From positions 1-64,000 of the forward strand of contig CANPVP010000003.1 of NCBI GenBank assembly GCA_947581825.1: a DNA stretch of 64,000 bases, given 5' to 3'. The stretch comes from an uncultured Clostridia bacterium. Its GTDB lineage: Bacteria > Bacillota > Clostridia > TANB77 > CAG-508. The notes under the pieces are model-generated. The model searched no databases. It worked only from the letters and a program-made list of their open reading frames with translations, and had not been told where the DNA came from. A program made the position numbers and the translations under genes. Numbering within the stretch: position 1 is the stretch's first letter; each line of letters begins with the position of its first letter. Positions 17,048 through 25,843 of this stretch are shown piece after piece.

Positions 17048-18631
17048 ATGAGTGAAAATAAGAAGTATTATATTACAACACCTATTTATTATCCAAGTGG
17101 AAAATTTCATATAGGAACAGCATATACGACAGTATTAGCAAATACAGTAAAGAAATATAGACAAATGAGAGGGTATGATGCATACATGCTAACAGGAACA
17201 GATGAGCATGGGCAAAAAATCCAAGAAGTTGCAATGTCAAGAGGAAAAACACCACAAGAGCATGTAGACGAGATGGCTGAAGTGGCAAAAGAACTATGGA
17301 AAAAAATGAAAATTGAATATAATGATTTTATTAGAACAACTGAAAAAAGACATGAAGAGGTAGTAGCACAAATATTCGAAAGATTTGTACAAAATGGAGA
17401 TATATATAAAGGAGAATATGAAGGGTGGTATTGTACTCCTTGCGAAACATATTTTACTCCTACACAACTAGTAGATGGAAAATGTCCAGATTGTGGAAGA
17501 GAAGTAAAAAAGATGAAAGAAGAAGCATATTTCTTCAATATGAAAAAATATGAAAAAAGACTTATAGAATTCTATGAGGAAAATCCAGATTTCATAGATC
17601 CTGTATATAGAAAAAATGAAATTTTTAATAATTTTATAAAACCAGGATTAGAAGATTTATGTGTAACACGTACAAGTTTTGATTGGGGTATAAAAATAAA
17701 AAATGATGAAAAACATGTTATATATGTTTGGCTAGATGCACTTACAAACTATATAACAGCTTTAGGATATATGTCAAAAGATGAAACAAAATTTAACAAA
17801 TATTGGCCAGCAGATTTACAAATAGTTGGAAAAGATATTATAAGATTTCATGGAATATATTGGCCAATTTTCTTGATGGCTTTAGGATTGCCTACTCCTA
17901 AAAAACTATTAGTACATGGTTGGGTTATGATGAAAGATGGAAAAATGTCTAAGTCAAAAGGAAATGTAATATATCCAGAAGTATTAATTGATAGATATGG
18001 ATTAGATAGTACAAAATATTTCTTATTAAAAGTTTTAAATAATGGTCAAGATGGAGTATTTACTCCAGAAGGCTTTGTAGAAATGTATAATTCTGATTTA
18101 TGCAATGACTTAGGAAACTTATTAAATAGAACTATAGGTATGATTAATAAATACTTTAAAGGAAAAATGCCACAAAAAGCAAAAGAATATACTGAAATAG
18201 ATAAAGAATTCCAAAAAATAATCAATGAGAAAATAGATAGCATTGAGAAAAATATGGATAATTCACATATTTGTGATGCATTATCAGAAATTTGGGAGAT
18301 TATATCAAAAGCTAATAAATATATAGATGAAACAATGCCTTGGGTATTATATAAAGAAGAAAAAATGGAAGAATTAGATGATGTAATGTATCATTTGGTA
18401 GAGGCATTAAGAAAAGTAGGAATAATGATAAAACCTGCAATGGAGGATACATCAAACAGTATATTTGAACAATTAAATATAAAGGACGAAAAATTACAAA
18501 GTTGGGAAAGCTTAAAAGAATATCCTGAGTATAATCAAGAATTAAAAGTAATTGAAAAAGGACAACCTTTATTTGAAAGACTAGAAGTGGAAAAAGAAAT
18601 AGAAGAAATACTAGAGTTAATGAAAAAATAA
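17048..18631 (+). CDS. metG: Methionyl-tRNA synthetase, short form
   Basis: A 527-aa class I synthetase charging tRNA-Met. The HIGH-type motif is KFHIGTAYT, the KMSKS motif is DGKMSKSKG, and a zinc knuckle is formed by CTPC and CPDC. The protein ends after the anticodon-binding helical domain, without the C-terminal Trbp111-like tRNA-binding domain that many Firmicute enzymes carry (about 640-660 aa). The sequence after the stop shows no remnant of that domain, only a dispersed palindrome at 18659. SD AAGGGGG. Confidence 0.95.
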   Translation: MSENKKYYITTPIYYPSGKFHIGTAYTTVLANTVKKYRQMRGYDAYMLTGTDEHGQKIQEVAMSRGKTPQEHVDEMAEVAKELWKKMKIEYNDFIRTTEKRHEEVVAQIFERFVQNGDIYKGEYEGWYCTPCETYFTPTQLVDGKCPDCGREVKKMKEEAYFFNMKKYEKRLIEFYEENPDFIDPVYRKNEIFNNFIKPGLEDLCVTRTSFDWGIKIKNDEKHVIYVWLDALTNYITALGYMSKDETKFNKYWPADLQIVGKDIIRFHGIYWPIFLMALGLPTPKKLLVHGWVMMKDGKMSKSKGNVIYPEVLIDRYGLDSTKYFLLKVLNNGQDGVFTPEGFVEMYNSDLCNDLGNLLNRTIGMINKYFKGKMPQKAKEYTEIDKEFQKIINEKIDSIEKNMDNSHICDALSEIWEIISKANKYIDETMPWVLYKEEKMEELDDVMYHLVEALRKVGIMIKPAMEDTSNSIFEQLNIKDEKLQSWESLKEYPEYNQELKVIEKGQPLFERLEVEKEIEEILELMKK

Positions 18632-18658
18632 TGAATATTAAATGAATTGCACAGATAC

Positions 18659-18681
18659 GTAGGGGCGATTATTAATCGCCC
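18659..18681. repeat. Dispersed GTAGGGGCGA palindrome, copy 2
   Basis: GTAG, then GGGCGATT (18663-18670), loop ATT, AATCGCCC (18674-18681). The geometry equals the copy at 10089 and the stem tip covaries (CC/GG to TT/AA). Both are preceded by a related GCACA flank. Confidence 0.7.
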
Positions 18682-18755
18682 AAAAATACAAAACAATAGA
18701 GATTCTAATATAAATTTTTTAATAGAAAATAAATAATCAATAATAGGAGAAAAAA

Positions 18756-19328
18756 ATGAAAGATGCAATAATCATTGTAGAAGGTCCACAAGGTGTTGGA
18801 AAAACAACGTTTACTAATAATTTAAGAGAAAAGCTAAAAGCAACAGATTTATACAGATTATCAGGAATTAAAGACAGGACAGAAGCGGGACAACAAAAAA
18901 TAAAGGTAAAATACGAAAAATTAATGGAATATATGGAGAACTGCTCAGACGTAAATTTACTTTTCGACAGAACTTTTTTTACAAATGAAGTATATGCAAG
19001 ATTGGGTTACCATAATTATGATTTTTCTAAAACATATGAAATGTTATTAAATAAATTGGATAATTTATCTAATCTAGATAAATATGATATATATTTTGTG
19101 GTTTTGTATTTAGAAAATGAAAGCTTATATGAGCAAAGAATAAAAAGGGATAAGCATGAATATCAAAAATTTGAAGTACAAAGTAGTATAGATCAACAAC
19201 GTGAATATTTAAAAATGGCAGATGAGATAGAAAAACAATGCAAGAATATTAAAGTTTTAAGATTTGAAAACTCAACAGAAGAAAAATCAGCACAAAATGT
19301 AGAAAAGTATTTTAAAATTTTAATGTAG
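18756..19328 (+). CDS. P-loop deoxynucleoside/thymidylate kinase-like protein
   Basis: A 190-aa protein with an N-terminal P-loop, VEGPQGVGKTTF, and a DRTFFTNEVYAR segment resembling the DRS/DRY motif of deoxynucleoside kinases and thymidylate kinases. A lid-like stretch with basic residues (EQRIKRDKHEYQKF) follows. Probably it phosphorylates a nucleoside or nucleotide, but the substrate cannot be told from sequence. SD AGGAGA. The start of nadD follows 15 nt later, so the two probably share a transcript. Confidence 0.65.
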   Translation: MKDAIIIVEGPQGVGKTTFTNNLREKLKATDLYRLSGIKDRTEAGQQKIKVKYEKLMEYMENCSDVNLLFDRTFFTNEVYARLGYHNYDFSKTYEMLLNKLDNLSNLDKYDIYFVVLYLENESLYEQRIKRDKHEYQKFEVQSSIDQQREYLKMADEIEKQCKNIKVLRFENSTEEKSAQNVEKYFKILM

Positions 19329-19343
19329 TAATGAGGAATAAAG

Positions 19344-19961
19344 ATGAAATATGGTTTTTTCGGAGGAGCTTTTAATCCACCAACATGTGCTCATTTAGAA
19401 TTAGCAAAACAAGTAATAAAAGAATTAAGTATAGATAAAATATTTTTTGTGCCAGTAGGAAACTTATACCAAAAAGAAAATCTAATAGATGAAAAGTACA
19501 GATATGAAATGTTAGAAAAATTATGCTCTAAATACGAATTCTTAGAAGTTTCTAATTTGGAAATGAATTTAAAAAATAACCTTAAAGCTATAGATGTTTT
19601 TGAGATTATAATAAAAACTTATAAAGAAAAAATAGAAAAAGAAAATTTAGAAATTTTTTTCATAATGGGTTCAGATAATTTAGTAAAAATGAAAAAATGG
19701 AAAGATGCAGAAAAACTAATTTCAAAATATAAATATATTATTTTAGATAGAGAAGAAAATGATATAGAAGAAATTTTTAAGGAAAATGAATTATTAAATA
19801 AATATAAGAGTAATTTTAAGATTTTAGAGAAAAATAAACAAGAGAAAGTAAGTTCAACTAAAGTAAGAGAATATATAAAGCAAAATGATGAGAAAAAAGT
19901 TTGTGAGATGATTCCAGAAGAAATTTATGAATATATAAAAGATAAAAAATTATATATCTAA
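19344..19961 (+). CDS. nadD: Nicotinate-nucleotide adenylyltransferase
   Basis: A 205-aa nucleotidyltransferase of NAD synthesis. The N-terminal GGAFNPPTCAHLELA contains the (H/T)xxH adenylyl-transfer motif, here TCAH rather than the usual HxGH or TxGH. FFVPVGN, IMGSDNLVKMKKW and the C-terminal SSTKVREYI (ISSTxxR motif) are typical. SD GAGGA. It is not followed by rsfS or an HD protein, as it often is in Firmicutes. Confidence 0.85.
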   Translation: MKYGFFGGAFNPPTCAHLELAKQVIKELSIDKIFFVPVGNLYQKENLIDEKYRYEMLEKLCSKYEFLEVSNLEMNLKNNLKAIDVFEIIIKTYKEKIEKENLEIFFIMGSDNLVKMKKWKDAEKLISKYKYIILDREENDIEEIFKENELLNKYKSNFKILEKNKQEKVSSTKVREYIKQNDEKKVCEMIPEEIYEYIKDKKLYI

Positions 19962-19985
19962 ATAAGCTCTTTGTATAAAGAGAAT

Positions 19986-20026
19986 AAAAAAGAAATTTGA
20001 TAGAATTTATCAAATTTCTTTTTTAT
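19986..20026. terminator. Bidirectional terminator between nadD and rpmF
   Basis: AAAAAGAAATTTGATA pairs with TATCAAATTTCTTTTT across a 5-nt loop, with T-runs on both strands. Confidence 0.8.
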
Positions 20027-20214
20027 TAATCATTATTTTCGCTAACATCAACAACTTGTTTACCATCATAATATCCACAGTTTGAACAAACTCTATGTGG
20101 TAATACTGGTTCATGACAATGTGGACATTTAGCTATTGTTGGTTTATCTAATTTCCAAGTTGATCTTTTTGAATGAGTTCTTGCTTTTGACCATCTTCTT
20201 TTTGGTTGTGCCAT
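20026..20214 (-). CDS. rpmF: 50S ribosomal protein L32
   Basis: A 62-aa protein with the L32 N-terminus AQPKRRWSKARTHSKRS and a zinc ribbon CPHC and CSNCGYY. It is a single gene on the minus strand with its own promoter. GGGGGG lies before the ATG. Confidence 0.95.
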   Translation of the reverse strand: MAQPKRRWSKARTHSKRSTWKLDKPTIAKCPHCHEPVLPHRVCSNCGYYDGKQVVDVSENND

Positions 20215-20286
20215 TTTAATTCCCCCCTTGCATAGAAAAGATATCTATATATCTATAATTTATTTAACAAAGTTTGTCACCATAAA

Positions 20287-20315
20287 AGTATACTAGTATT
20301 TTTGCCATTTGTCAA
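20287..20315 (-). promoter_or_regulatory. rpmF promoter
   Basis: On the minus strand: TTGACA (20315-20310), 17-nt spacer, TATACT (20292-20287). Confidence 0.7.
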
Positions 20316-20374
20316 TAGTTAGAGATATTTTTTCATATAGTATCAATAAACATTAAGGTAAAATAAGAATAAAG

Positions 20375-20412
20375 AAAAACGTGCCTTCCGAAGATGGATG
20401 GCACGTTTTTTC
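20375..20412 (-). terminator. Terminator of the GC-rich orphan gene
   Basis: AAAAACGTGCC (20375-20385) pairs with GGCACGTTTTT (20400-20410). It lies just 3' of the minus-strand gene at 20422. Confidence 0.8.
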
Positions 20413-20421
20413 TGGTGACTA

Positions 20422-20877
20422 TCAGTCTCTAGGAGGAGGTTTGCTTACTTCTTTTGCTGCTTCTGCGATGGATGGGCAGACTCTCTCAAAGTTGCCAATA
20501 AGACGGAGTTCGGCATCAGATGGACTGTCTTTGGCATAAAGCTCAGACAGTGTCTCTTTGATAAAATCTCTGATGGCAATTCTTGACTTCTCCATCTCGA
20601 CTTCTTCATCTACAGTCTGAAGCAGACAGTCGAGCTGCTCAACAAAGGCTAACAGGTCTATTTTGCAGGATCTCAGGTCATGTACTAAATCAATCAGCAT
20701 GAAAATTTGTGCTGGTGGTACACAACGAAGAGGAGAGCCTACATAGGGCATCGGTCTGATTTCTTCAAGAAGACCGGTTGTGGCTTCGACAGCAGGAAAG
20801 AAACTCTCCCAACTATCGACTTCGATTAATGCATCGCTGCAATACCGAAGTTGCTGAATAATGGTGTGGATTGTCAT
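20422..20877 (-). CDS. Unknown acidic helical protein of foreign base composition
   Basis: A 151-aa protein I do not recognise. ATG 20877 lies 11 nt from AGGAGG; a GTG at 20889 overlaps that SD and is unlikely. The protein is predicted mostly helical and soluble, with no signal peptide or membrane segment, four cysteines and a Pro-rich end (SKPPPRD). By hand count 20461-20520 is 50% GC and 20581-20640 is 48%, against 20% for 21121-21180 in murB. Codons such as CTG, CTC and GCG are used freely, unlike the neighbours. It has its own promoter, leader hairpin and terminator, so it looks like an acquired single-gene cassette. Confidence 0.7.
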   Translation of the reverse strand: MTIHTIIQQLRYCSDALIEVDSWESFFPAVEATTGLLEEIRPMPYVGSPLRCVPPAQIFMLIDLVHDLRSCKIDLLAFVEQLDCLLQTVDEEVEMEKSRIAIRDFIKETLSELYAKDSPSDAELRLIGNFERVCPSIAEAAKEVSKPPPRD

Positions 20878-20894
20878 AAGGTGAAACACCTCCT
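20875..20894 (-). promoter_or_regulatory. SD-masking hairpin in the leader of the orphan gene
   Basis: On the minus strand AGGTG/CACCT pair across TTT; the 5' arm includes the 3' half of the AGGAGG SD. A second hairpin CGGAC/GTCCG lies upstream in the leader, followed by TTTT. Confidence 0.5.
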
Positions 20895-20936
20895 ATTAAA
20901 TTTACAAAACGGACACGGTCCGCAATGCATAAGAAT

Positions 20937-20965
20937 ATTATAGCATAATATGTAATGTTTGACAA
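20937..20965 (-). promoter_or_regulatory. Promoter of the GC-rich orphan gene
   Basis: On the minus strand: TTGTCA (20965-20960), 17-nt spacer, TATAAT (20942-20937). The promoter itself is AT-rich like the host. Confidence 0.65.
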
Positions 20966-21001
20966 TAATAGAGAAAAGCGTTAAATAATTTTCTAATTAC
21001 C

Positions 21002-21030
21002 TTGTAAAAAATAAAAAAAAATGATAATAT
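21002..21030 (+). promoter_or_regulatory. Candidate murB promoter
   Basis: TTGTAA (21002-21007), 17-nt spacer, TAATAT (21025-21030). A palindrome GGTATA/TATACC (about 21037-21057) follows and could be an operator. Confidence 0.45.
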
Positions 21031-21081
21031 CTAATAGGTATATTGTAATTATATACCAAGTAAAATAAAAAGGGAGATAAT

Positions 21082-22011
21082 ATGCCAGATATAGAGAAAA
21101 TATATACTGATTTAAAAGAAAAAATTTCAGAAAATCAGATACTATTAAATGCTAATATGAAAGAATATACGTCATTTAAAATTGGAGGCAATGCAGATAT
21201 ATTAGTAACTATCAAAAATGAACAAGAAGCAAAATATGTTTTAGAAATAAGTAAGAAAAATAATTGCTCTATATTTGTATTAGGAAACGGAACAAACATA
21301 TTAGTAAAAGATAAAGGAATACGAGGAATAGTTTTAAGAAATAGAATAGATTACATAGAAGAAGTAAAGTCAATAGATGAAGATGATTACATAGAAGTAT
21401 TAGTTGGCTCAGGTGTGAAAAACAGTGTATTGGCTCAAAAACTTCTCAGAGAAAATCTAACTGGTTTTGAATTTGCATCAGGAATTCCAGGAACAATAGG
21501 TGGAGCAATAAAAATGAATGCAGGAGCTTATGGAGGCGAAATAAAAGACGTTCTAATAGAAACCACATATTTGGATTATGATGGAAATATTCATACAGTA
21601 TCAAATGAAGAGTGCAATTTTAACTACAGATATAGTATGTTTAAAGATATAAATGCAATAATATTATCAGGAAAATTTAAATTTAAAAGAAGTACTTATG
21701 AAAATATAAAAGAAAAAATGGACCAAAATGAGCAAGCAAGAAAAGAAAAACAACCAATAGAATTTCCAAATGCGGGAAGTACCTTTAAAAGAGGAACAGA
21801 TTTTATTACAGCGAAATTAATAGATGAATGTGGATTAAAAGGATACAAAATAGGAGATGCAGAAGTATCACAAAAGCATGCAGGCTTTGTAATAAACAGA
21901 GGAAATGCTAAAGCTGAAGATGTAATAGAATTAATAAATAATGTAAAAGAAGAAGTATCAAAAAAATTCAATAAAGATATCGATTTAGAAATAGAAATAA
22001 TAGGAGAATAA
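21082..22011 (+). CDS. murB: UDP-N-acetylenolpyruvoylglucosamine reductase
   Basis: A 309-aa FAD enzyme making UDP-MurNAc. TSFKIGGNADI and VLGNGTNILVKD form the FAD-binding part. EFASGIPGTIGGAIKMNAGAYGGE gives the usual signature (read as overlapping pieces), and the catalytic serine is in NAGSTFKR. The C-terminus QKHAGFVINRGNA is typical of type II MurB. SD AGGGAG. yvcK follows 41 nt downstream, a common Firmicute pairing. Confidence 0.95.
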   Translation: MPDIEKIYTDLKEKISENQILLNANMKEYTSFKIGGNADILVTIKNEQEAKYVLEISKKNNCSIFVLGNGTNILVKDKGIRGIVLRNRIDYIEEVKSIDEDDYIEVLVGSGVKNSVLAQKLLRENLTGFEFASGIPGTIGGAIKMNAGAYGGEIKDVLIETTYLDYDGNIHTVSNEECNFNYRYSMFKDINAIILSGKFKFKRSTYENIKEKMDQNEQARKEKQPIEFPNAGSTFKRGTDFITAKLIDECGLKGYKIGDAEVSQKHAGFVINRGNAKAEDVIELINNVKEEVSKKFNKDIDLEIEIIGE

Positions 22012-22052
22012 ATAGAAATAATATACTTGAGAGCAGAAGGGAGTTATTTAGG

Positions 22053-23669
22053 ATGAAAGGTTTTTTTAAATGGTTTAAGTCCAGTACAAAAATGAAAAGA
22101 TGGATTTTCCTAATTTTGTTAGGAATCGTATTAGCATCAGCTGGAGTCTCAAAAGTAATTATATCAGAAGAAATTTCATTTCAAGAAGTGGGTAAATCAG
22201 TAGTATTATTTGTTTGTGGATTTACTTGTGTAATTTTAGGAATAATATTTTGCCAAAAAAGAGTTTTAGAATTATTAATAGAAGATGTTAATAGTAAAGG
22301 AAAGAAAGATAAAAATGGTGTGGATGTAAAATCCTTAATATTTAACAGAAAAGTATATGATGATGGTCCTAACATTGTTGTAATTGGTGGTGGAACAGGT
22401 TTAAATACAGTATTAAAAGGATTAAAAAATTACACTAGCAATATTACTGCTATAGTTACAGTATCAGATTATGGTAGAGTAGCAGGATATTCGAGAAAAA
22501 AATTAAACATATTACCACTTGATGACATAAAAGAAAGTCTAGTAGCATTATCAAACAATGAAGCTCCTATGGAAGGTCTATTAAATTTACACTTCTCAAA
22601 TAGTAGCTTAAAGGATTTATCTTTTGGAGATATATATTTACTAGCAATGGAAGAACTATATGGAGATTTTTACGATTCTATTGAAAAATGTAAAAATATA
22701 TTAAATATTAATGGAAAAGTATTACCAGTAACTTTAGATGAAATAAAAATTTGTGCAGAACTAAAGGATGGTACAGTAATAGAAGATAGAGATAAAATAC
22801 CAGAAATAGTTTATGATAAAGCCTCAAAAATAAACAGAATATTTATAAATCCTTCAAATTGCAAGGTGGCACCAGGAGTTATAGAAGCCATTCAAAGTGC
22901 TGATGCAATTATAATAGGACCAGGAAGTTTATATACAAATGTTATACCAAATTTATTAGTAAAAAATGTAGCAAAAACTATACGTGAAAGTAAAGCTATG
23001 AAAGTATATATAAGTAACATAATGACAGAACCAGGTCAAACGGATGGATATTCTATGTCAGAACATTTAAACGCAATAATAGAACATGCAGGAAAAGGTA
23101 TTATAGATTATTGTATTTATGATACTGGAGATATAATTCCAGAAATCATGAAAAGATATCATCGTGAAGGGGCAGATTTAGTAGAAATAGATTCACAAAA
23201 AGCAAAAGAGTTAGGAGTAAAGCTAATAGGAAGAGAACTATCATGTATGATAGATGATAGTGTTAGACATAGCCCAAATGGTGTAGCAGAAGCAATAATG
23301 GAATTAATTTGTAATGATTTGAAATTTAAAGATAATCAAAATACTAAGGACTACTTATTATTAAGTGGAAAATTAAAAAATTCTAAAAAGAAAAGACAAA
23401 GTAGAATAAAAATATTAAAAAGAAAAGAAAAGGCTGAAGCTAAGGAAGTTCCTAAAATTAAGCCAGATAAAAATAGACAAAGAAAGAGTAAGTTTTCAAC
23501 AAAATACAAAGATAGAATTGAGGCAATACAAAATACTGAAGAAAATATAGCAAGAAATAAGAGATTGGAACAGGAAAAAGAAGAGAAAGAAAAATTCCTA
23601 AAAGAAGTGGAAAGTAATATAAAGTCAAAAGCAGAAAATGATGATAATGCTGTAAAAAAAGAAAACTAA
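22053..23669 (+). CDS. yvcK: YvcK/GlmR family regulator (gluconeogenesis factor) with membrane anchor
   Basis: A 538-aa protein. Residues about 14-75 hold two hydrophobic segments (WIFLILLGIVLASAGV and VVLFVCGFTCVILGIIF), so it is probably membrane-tethered. The YvcK core (about 105-425) begins with VVIGGGTGLNTVLKGLK and includes PLDDIKESLVALS and IIGPGSLYTNVIPNL. The last about 105 residues are a Lys/Glu-rich, probably disordered or coiled-coil tail. B. subtilis YvcK binds UDP-GlcNAc and steers carbon into wall precursors, which suits its position beside murB. The usual partners rapZ and whiA are not next to it here. Confidence 0.88.
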   Translation: MKGFFKWFKSSTKMKRWIFLILLGIVLASAGVSKVIISEEISFQEVGKSVVLFVCGFTCVILGIIFCQKRVLELLIEDVNSKGKKDKNGVDVKSLIFNRKVYDDGPNIVVIGGGTGLNTVLKGLKNYTSNITAIVTVSDYGRVAGYSRKKLNILPLDDIKESLVALSNNEAPMEGLLNLHFSNSSLKDLSFGDIYLLAMEELYGDFYDSIEKCKNILNINGKVLPVTLDEIKICAELKDGTVIEDRDKIPEIVYDKASKINRIFINPSNCKVAPGVIEAIQSADAIIIGPGSLYTNVIPNLLVKNVAKTIRESKAMKVYISNIMTEPGQTDGYSMSEHLNAIIEHAGKGIIDYCIYDTGDIIPEIMKRYHREGADLVEIDSQKAKELGVKLIGRELSCMIDDSVRHSPNGVAEAIMELICNDLKFKDNQNTKDYLLLSGKLKNSKKKRQSRIKILKRKEKAEAKEVPKIKPDKNRQRKSKFSTKYKDRIEAIQNTEENIARNKRLEQEKEEKEKFLKEVESNIKSKAENDDNAVKKEN

Positions 23670-23711
23670 TGAGTTTTTACTATAGATAAAATTGATTTTG
23701 GAGGAGTACGA

Positions 23712-25763
23712 ATGAAAATTCAAAAAAAGAAAATATCTTTAGAAGATGGTTTAAAAGAAGAATGGCTTATAACAAATGGATTAGGTGGATATAGTTCATC
23801 TACAATAATAAATTGTAATACTAGAAAGTATCATGGACTTTTAATTGCTCCAATGACACCACCAGCAAGAAGACATTTAATAATTTCTAAAGTAGATGAG
23901 AGTATACAAATAGGTAATATGAACTATAATTTGTATACGAATATGTCAAATAATTATATATCTGATGGATATAAATATTTAGAAAGTTTCGAAAAAGAAT
24001 ACATTCCAGTTTTTACTTATAAGATTGGAACAGTTGAAATAAAAAAATCTATATGTATGAAATATGGAGAGAATACAGTAGGTATTTTATATAATATAAA
24101 AAATGGATTAACAAGAGCAAAATTCTCTATGGCTCCAATTATTAACTTCAGGGATTTTCATAGAATGAATACAGCGCATGATTTTAATATAAAACAAGAA
24201 GTAAAAGACAATACAAAAGTAAAATTGGTAGTTGATGACTATATTGATATGCCAATATATATGAATTGTAATGAAGCTTTTTATACACAACATTATAATG
24301 ATACTTTTAGAAATATGTATTATATTGAAGAAGAGAAAAGAGGCTTATATCCAGAGGAAAACCATGCTGTGCCAGGAGTTTTTGAAGTAGAAATTGAACC
24401 AAATGAAGAAAAAGAAATTTCATTAGTATGTTCTCTAGAAGAAAATATAGAGGAAATAAATGTACAAAAATTAATAAATGATGAAATAAAAAGAATAGAT
24501 AAACAAGTATCAGAATCTAAATTAGTAACAACTAGAAAAATTAAATTATCAAAAGAAGAGCAGGACTATAAAGATTTAATGAAATATTATATTATGGCAG
24601 TCGATAACTTTATTGTTTATAGACCAAGTTTTAGTTTGCACACAATGATTGCAGGATATCCATGGTTTTTGGACTGGGGAAGAGATGCATTAATATCATA
24701 TGAAGGAATTTTGCTAAAAACAAAGAAATTTAAGCTAGCACAAGAAGTATTATTAACTTTCACAAAAAATATAAAATTTGGATTAGTTCCAAATGGTTAT
24801 TCAGGATTTGATAATAGACCACTATACAATAGTGCAGATGCTTCTTTACTTATGTTTGAACAAGTTCATAAGTATATAGAATATACAGGAGATAAAAAAT
24901 TCATAAAAAAAGAATTATATAAAACTATGCAAGGTGTTATTAGAGCATATCAAAATGGAATTTATTTAGACGATAACAACATTTATATGGATGGAGAGGA
25001 TAATCTTCTAGTTTCAGGAACACCACAAACTCAAAACACATGGATGGATGCAAAGTATGGAGATTATGCAGTTACACCAAGAAATGGAAAAGCAGTAGAG
25101 ATAAATGCTTTATGGTATAATGCGTTAAAAGTAATGGAAGAACTAACAGAAGAATTTGATGGAAAAGAAAAAGCAGAATACTATAAAGATCTTGCAACTA
25201 AATGTAAAAAATCTTTTGAAGAAAATTTCTATAATCCAAAAAAGAAATGTTTATATGATGTTTTAGGAGACGAAAAAATAAGACCAAATCAATTAATGGC
25301 TTTATCACTATCACATCCAGTAATAAATCCTGCTTCAGAAATTGCAATGAATATTTATACTGTAGCTACTAAAAAACTTTTAAATAAACATGGTTTGAAA
25401 ACACTTGCTAAAGGTGAAGAAAATTATGTAGAAGTTTACGAAGGAGATCCTTTCAAAAGAGATATGAGTTATCATCAAGGAATTACATGGCCATGGTTAT
25501 TAGGTTTATACTATGATACGATGAAAAATATGTTGAAAAGTATGAAAAAGTCTGAAGCAAAAGAAAAGCTTCAAGAAGAATATAATAAGTTTGTACAAAA
25601 TATAGAGAAAACATTTACAAAAGCAGTATATAATGATGGTTGTTTAGGAAGTATATCTGAATTGTACGATTCAAGAACACCATATGAGCAAAAAGGTTGT
25701 GTAGCACAAGCATGGAGTGTAGCAGAGGTGTTTAGAATTATAGTAGAAAATCATAATAAATAA
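23712..25763 (+). CDS. Glycogen debranching enzyme (amylo-alpha-1,6-glucosidase family)
   Basis: A 683-aa cytosolic enzyme (no signal peptide). The N-terminal domain (about 1-235) opens with EEWLITNGLGGYSSSTI and RKYHGLLIAP, a GDE_N-type beta domain. The C-terminal (alpha/alpha)6 domain (about 280-683) carries YPWFLDWGRDALISYEG with acidic catalytic candidates, LVPNGYSG, YNSADASLLMF and HQGITWPWLLG. Archaeal and bacterial members hydrolyse alpha-1,6 branches of glycogen-like glucans. SD GGAGGAG. No other glycogen gene is adjacent. Confidence 0.88.
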   Translation: MKIQKKKISLEDGLKEEWLITNGLGGYSSSTIINCNTRKYHGLLIAPMTPPARRHLIISKVDESIQIGNMNYNLYTNMSNNYISDGYKYLESFEKEYIPVFTYKIGTVEIKKSICMKYGENTVGILYNIKNGLTRAKFSMAPIINFRDFHRMNTAHDFNIKQEVKDNTKVKLVVDDYIDMPIYMNCNEAFYTQHYNDTFRNMYYIEEEKRGLYPEENHAVPGVFEVEIEPNEEKEISLVCSLEENIEEINVQKLINDEIKRIDKQVSESKLVTTRKIKLSKEEQDYKDLMKYYIMAVDNFIVYRPSFSLHTMIAGYPWFLDWGRDALISYEGILLKTKKFKLAQEVLLTFTKNIKFGLVPNGYSGFDNRPLYNSADASLLMFEQVHKYIEYTGDKKFIKKELYKTMQGVIRAYQNGIYLDDNNIYMDGEDNLLVSGTPQTQNTWMDAKYGDYAVTPRNGKAVEINALWYNALKVMEELTEEFDGKEKAEYYKDLATKCKKSFEENFYNPKKKCLYDVLGDEKIRPNQLMALSLSHPVINPASEIAMNIYTVATKKLLNKHGLKTLAKGEENYVEVYEGDPFKRDMSYHQGITWPWLLGLYYDTMKNMLKSMKKSEAKEKLQEEYNKFVQNIEKTFTKAVYNDGCLGSISELYDSRTPYEQKGCVAQAWSVAEVFRIIVENHNK

Positions 25764-25779
25764 TAAAATAAATATGTTG

Positions 25780-25806
25780 GGTGAGCTTTGCTCACCTAAT
25801 ATTTTA
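25780..25806 (+). terminator. Intrinsic terminator
   Basis: GGTGAGC (25780-25786), loop TTT, GCTCACC (25790-25796), then TAATATTTTAT. Confidence 0.75.
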
Positions 25807-25843
25807 TAAAAGTAACGTTTAAAAGAAAGGAATAATAGTAAAT

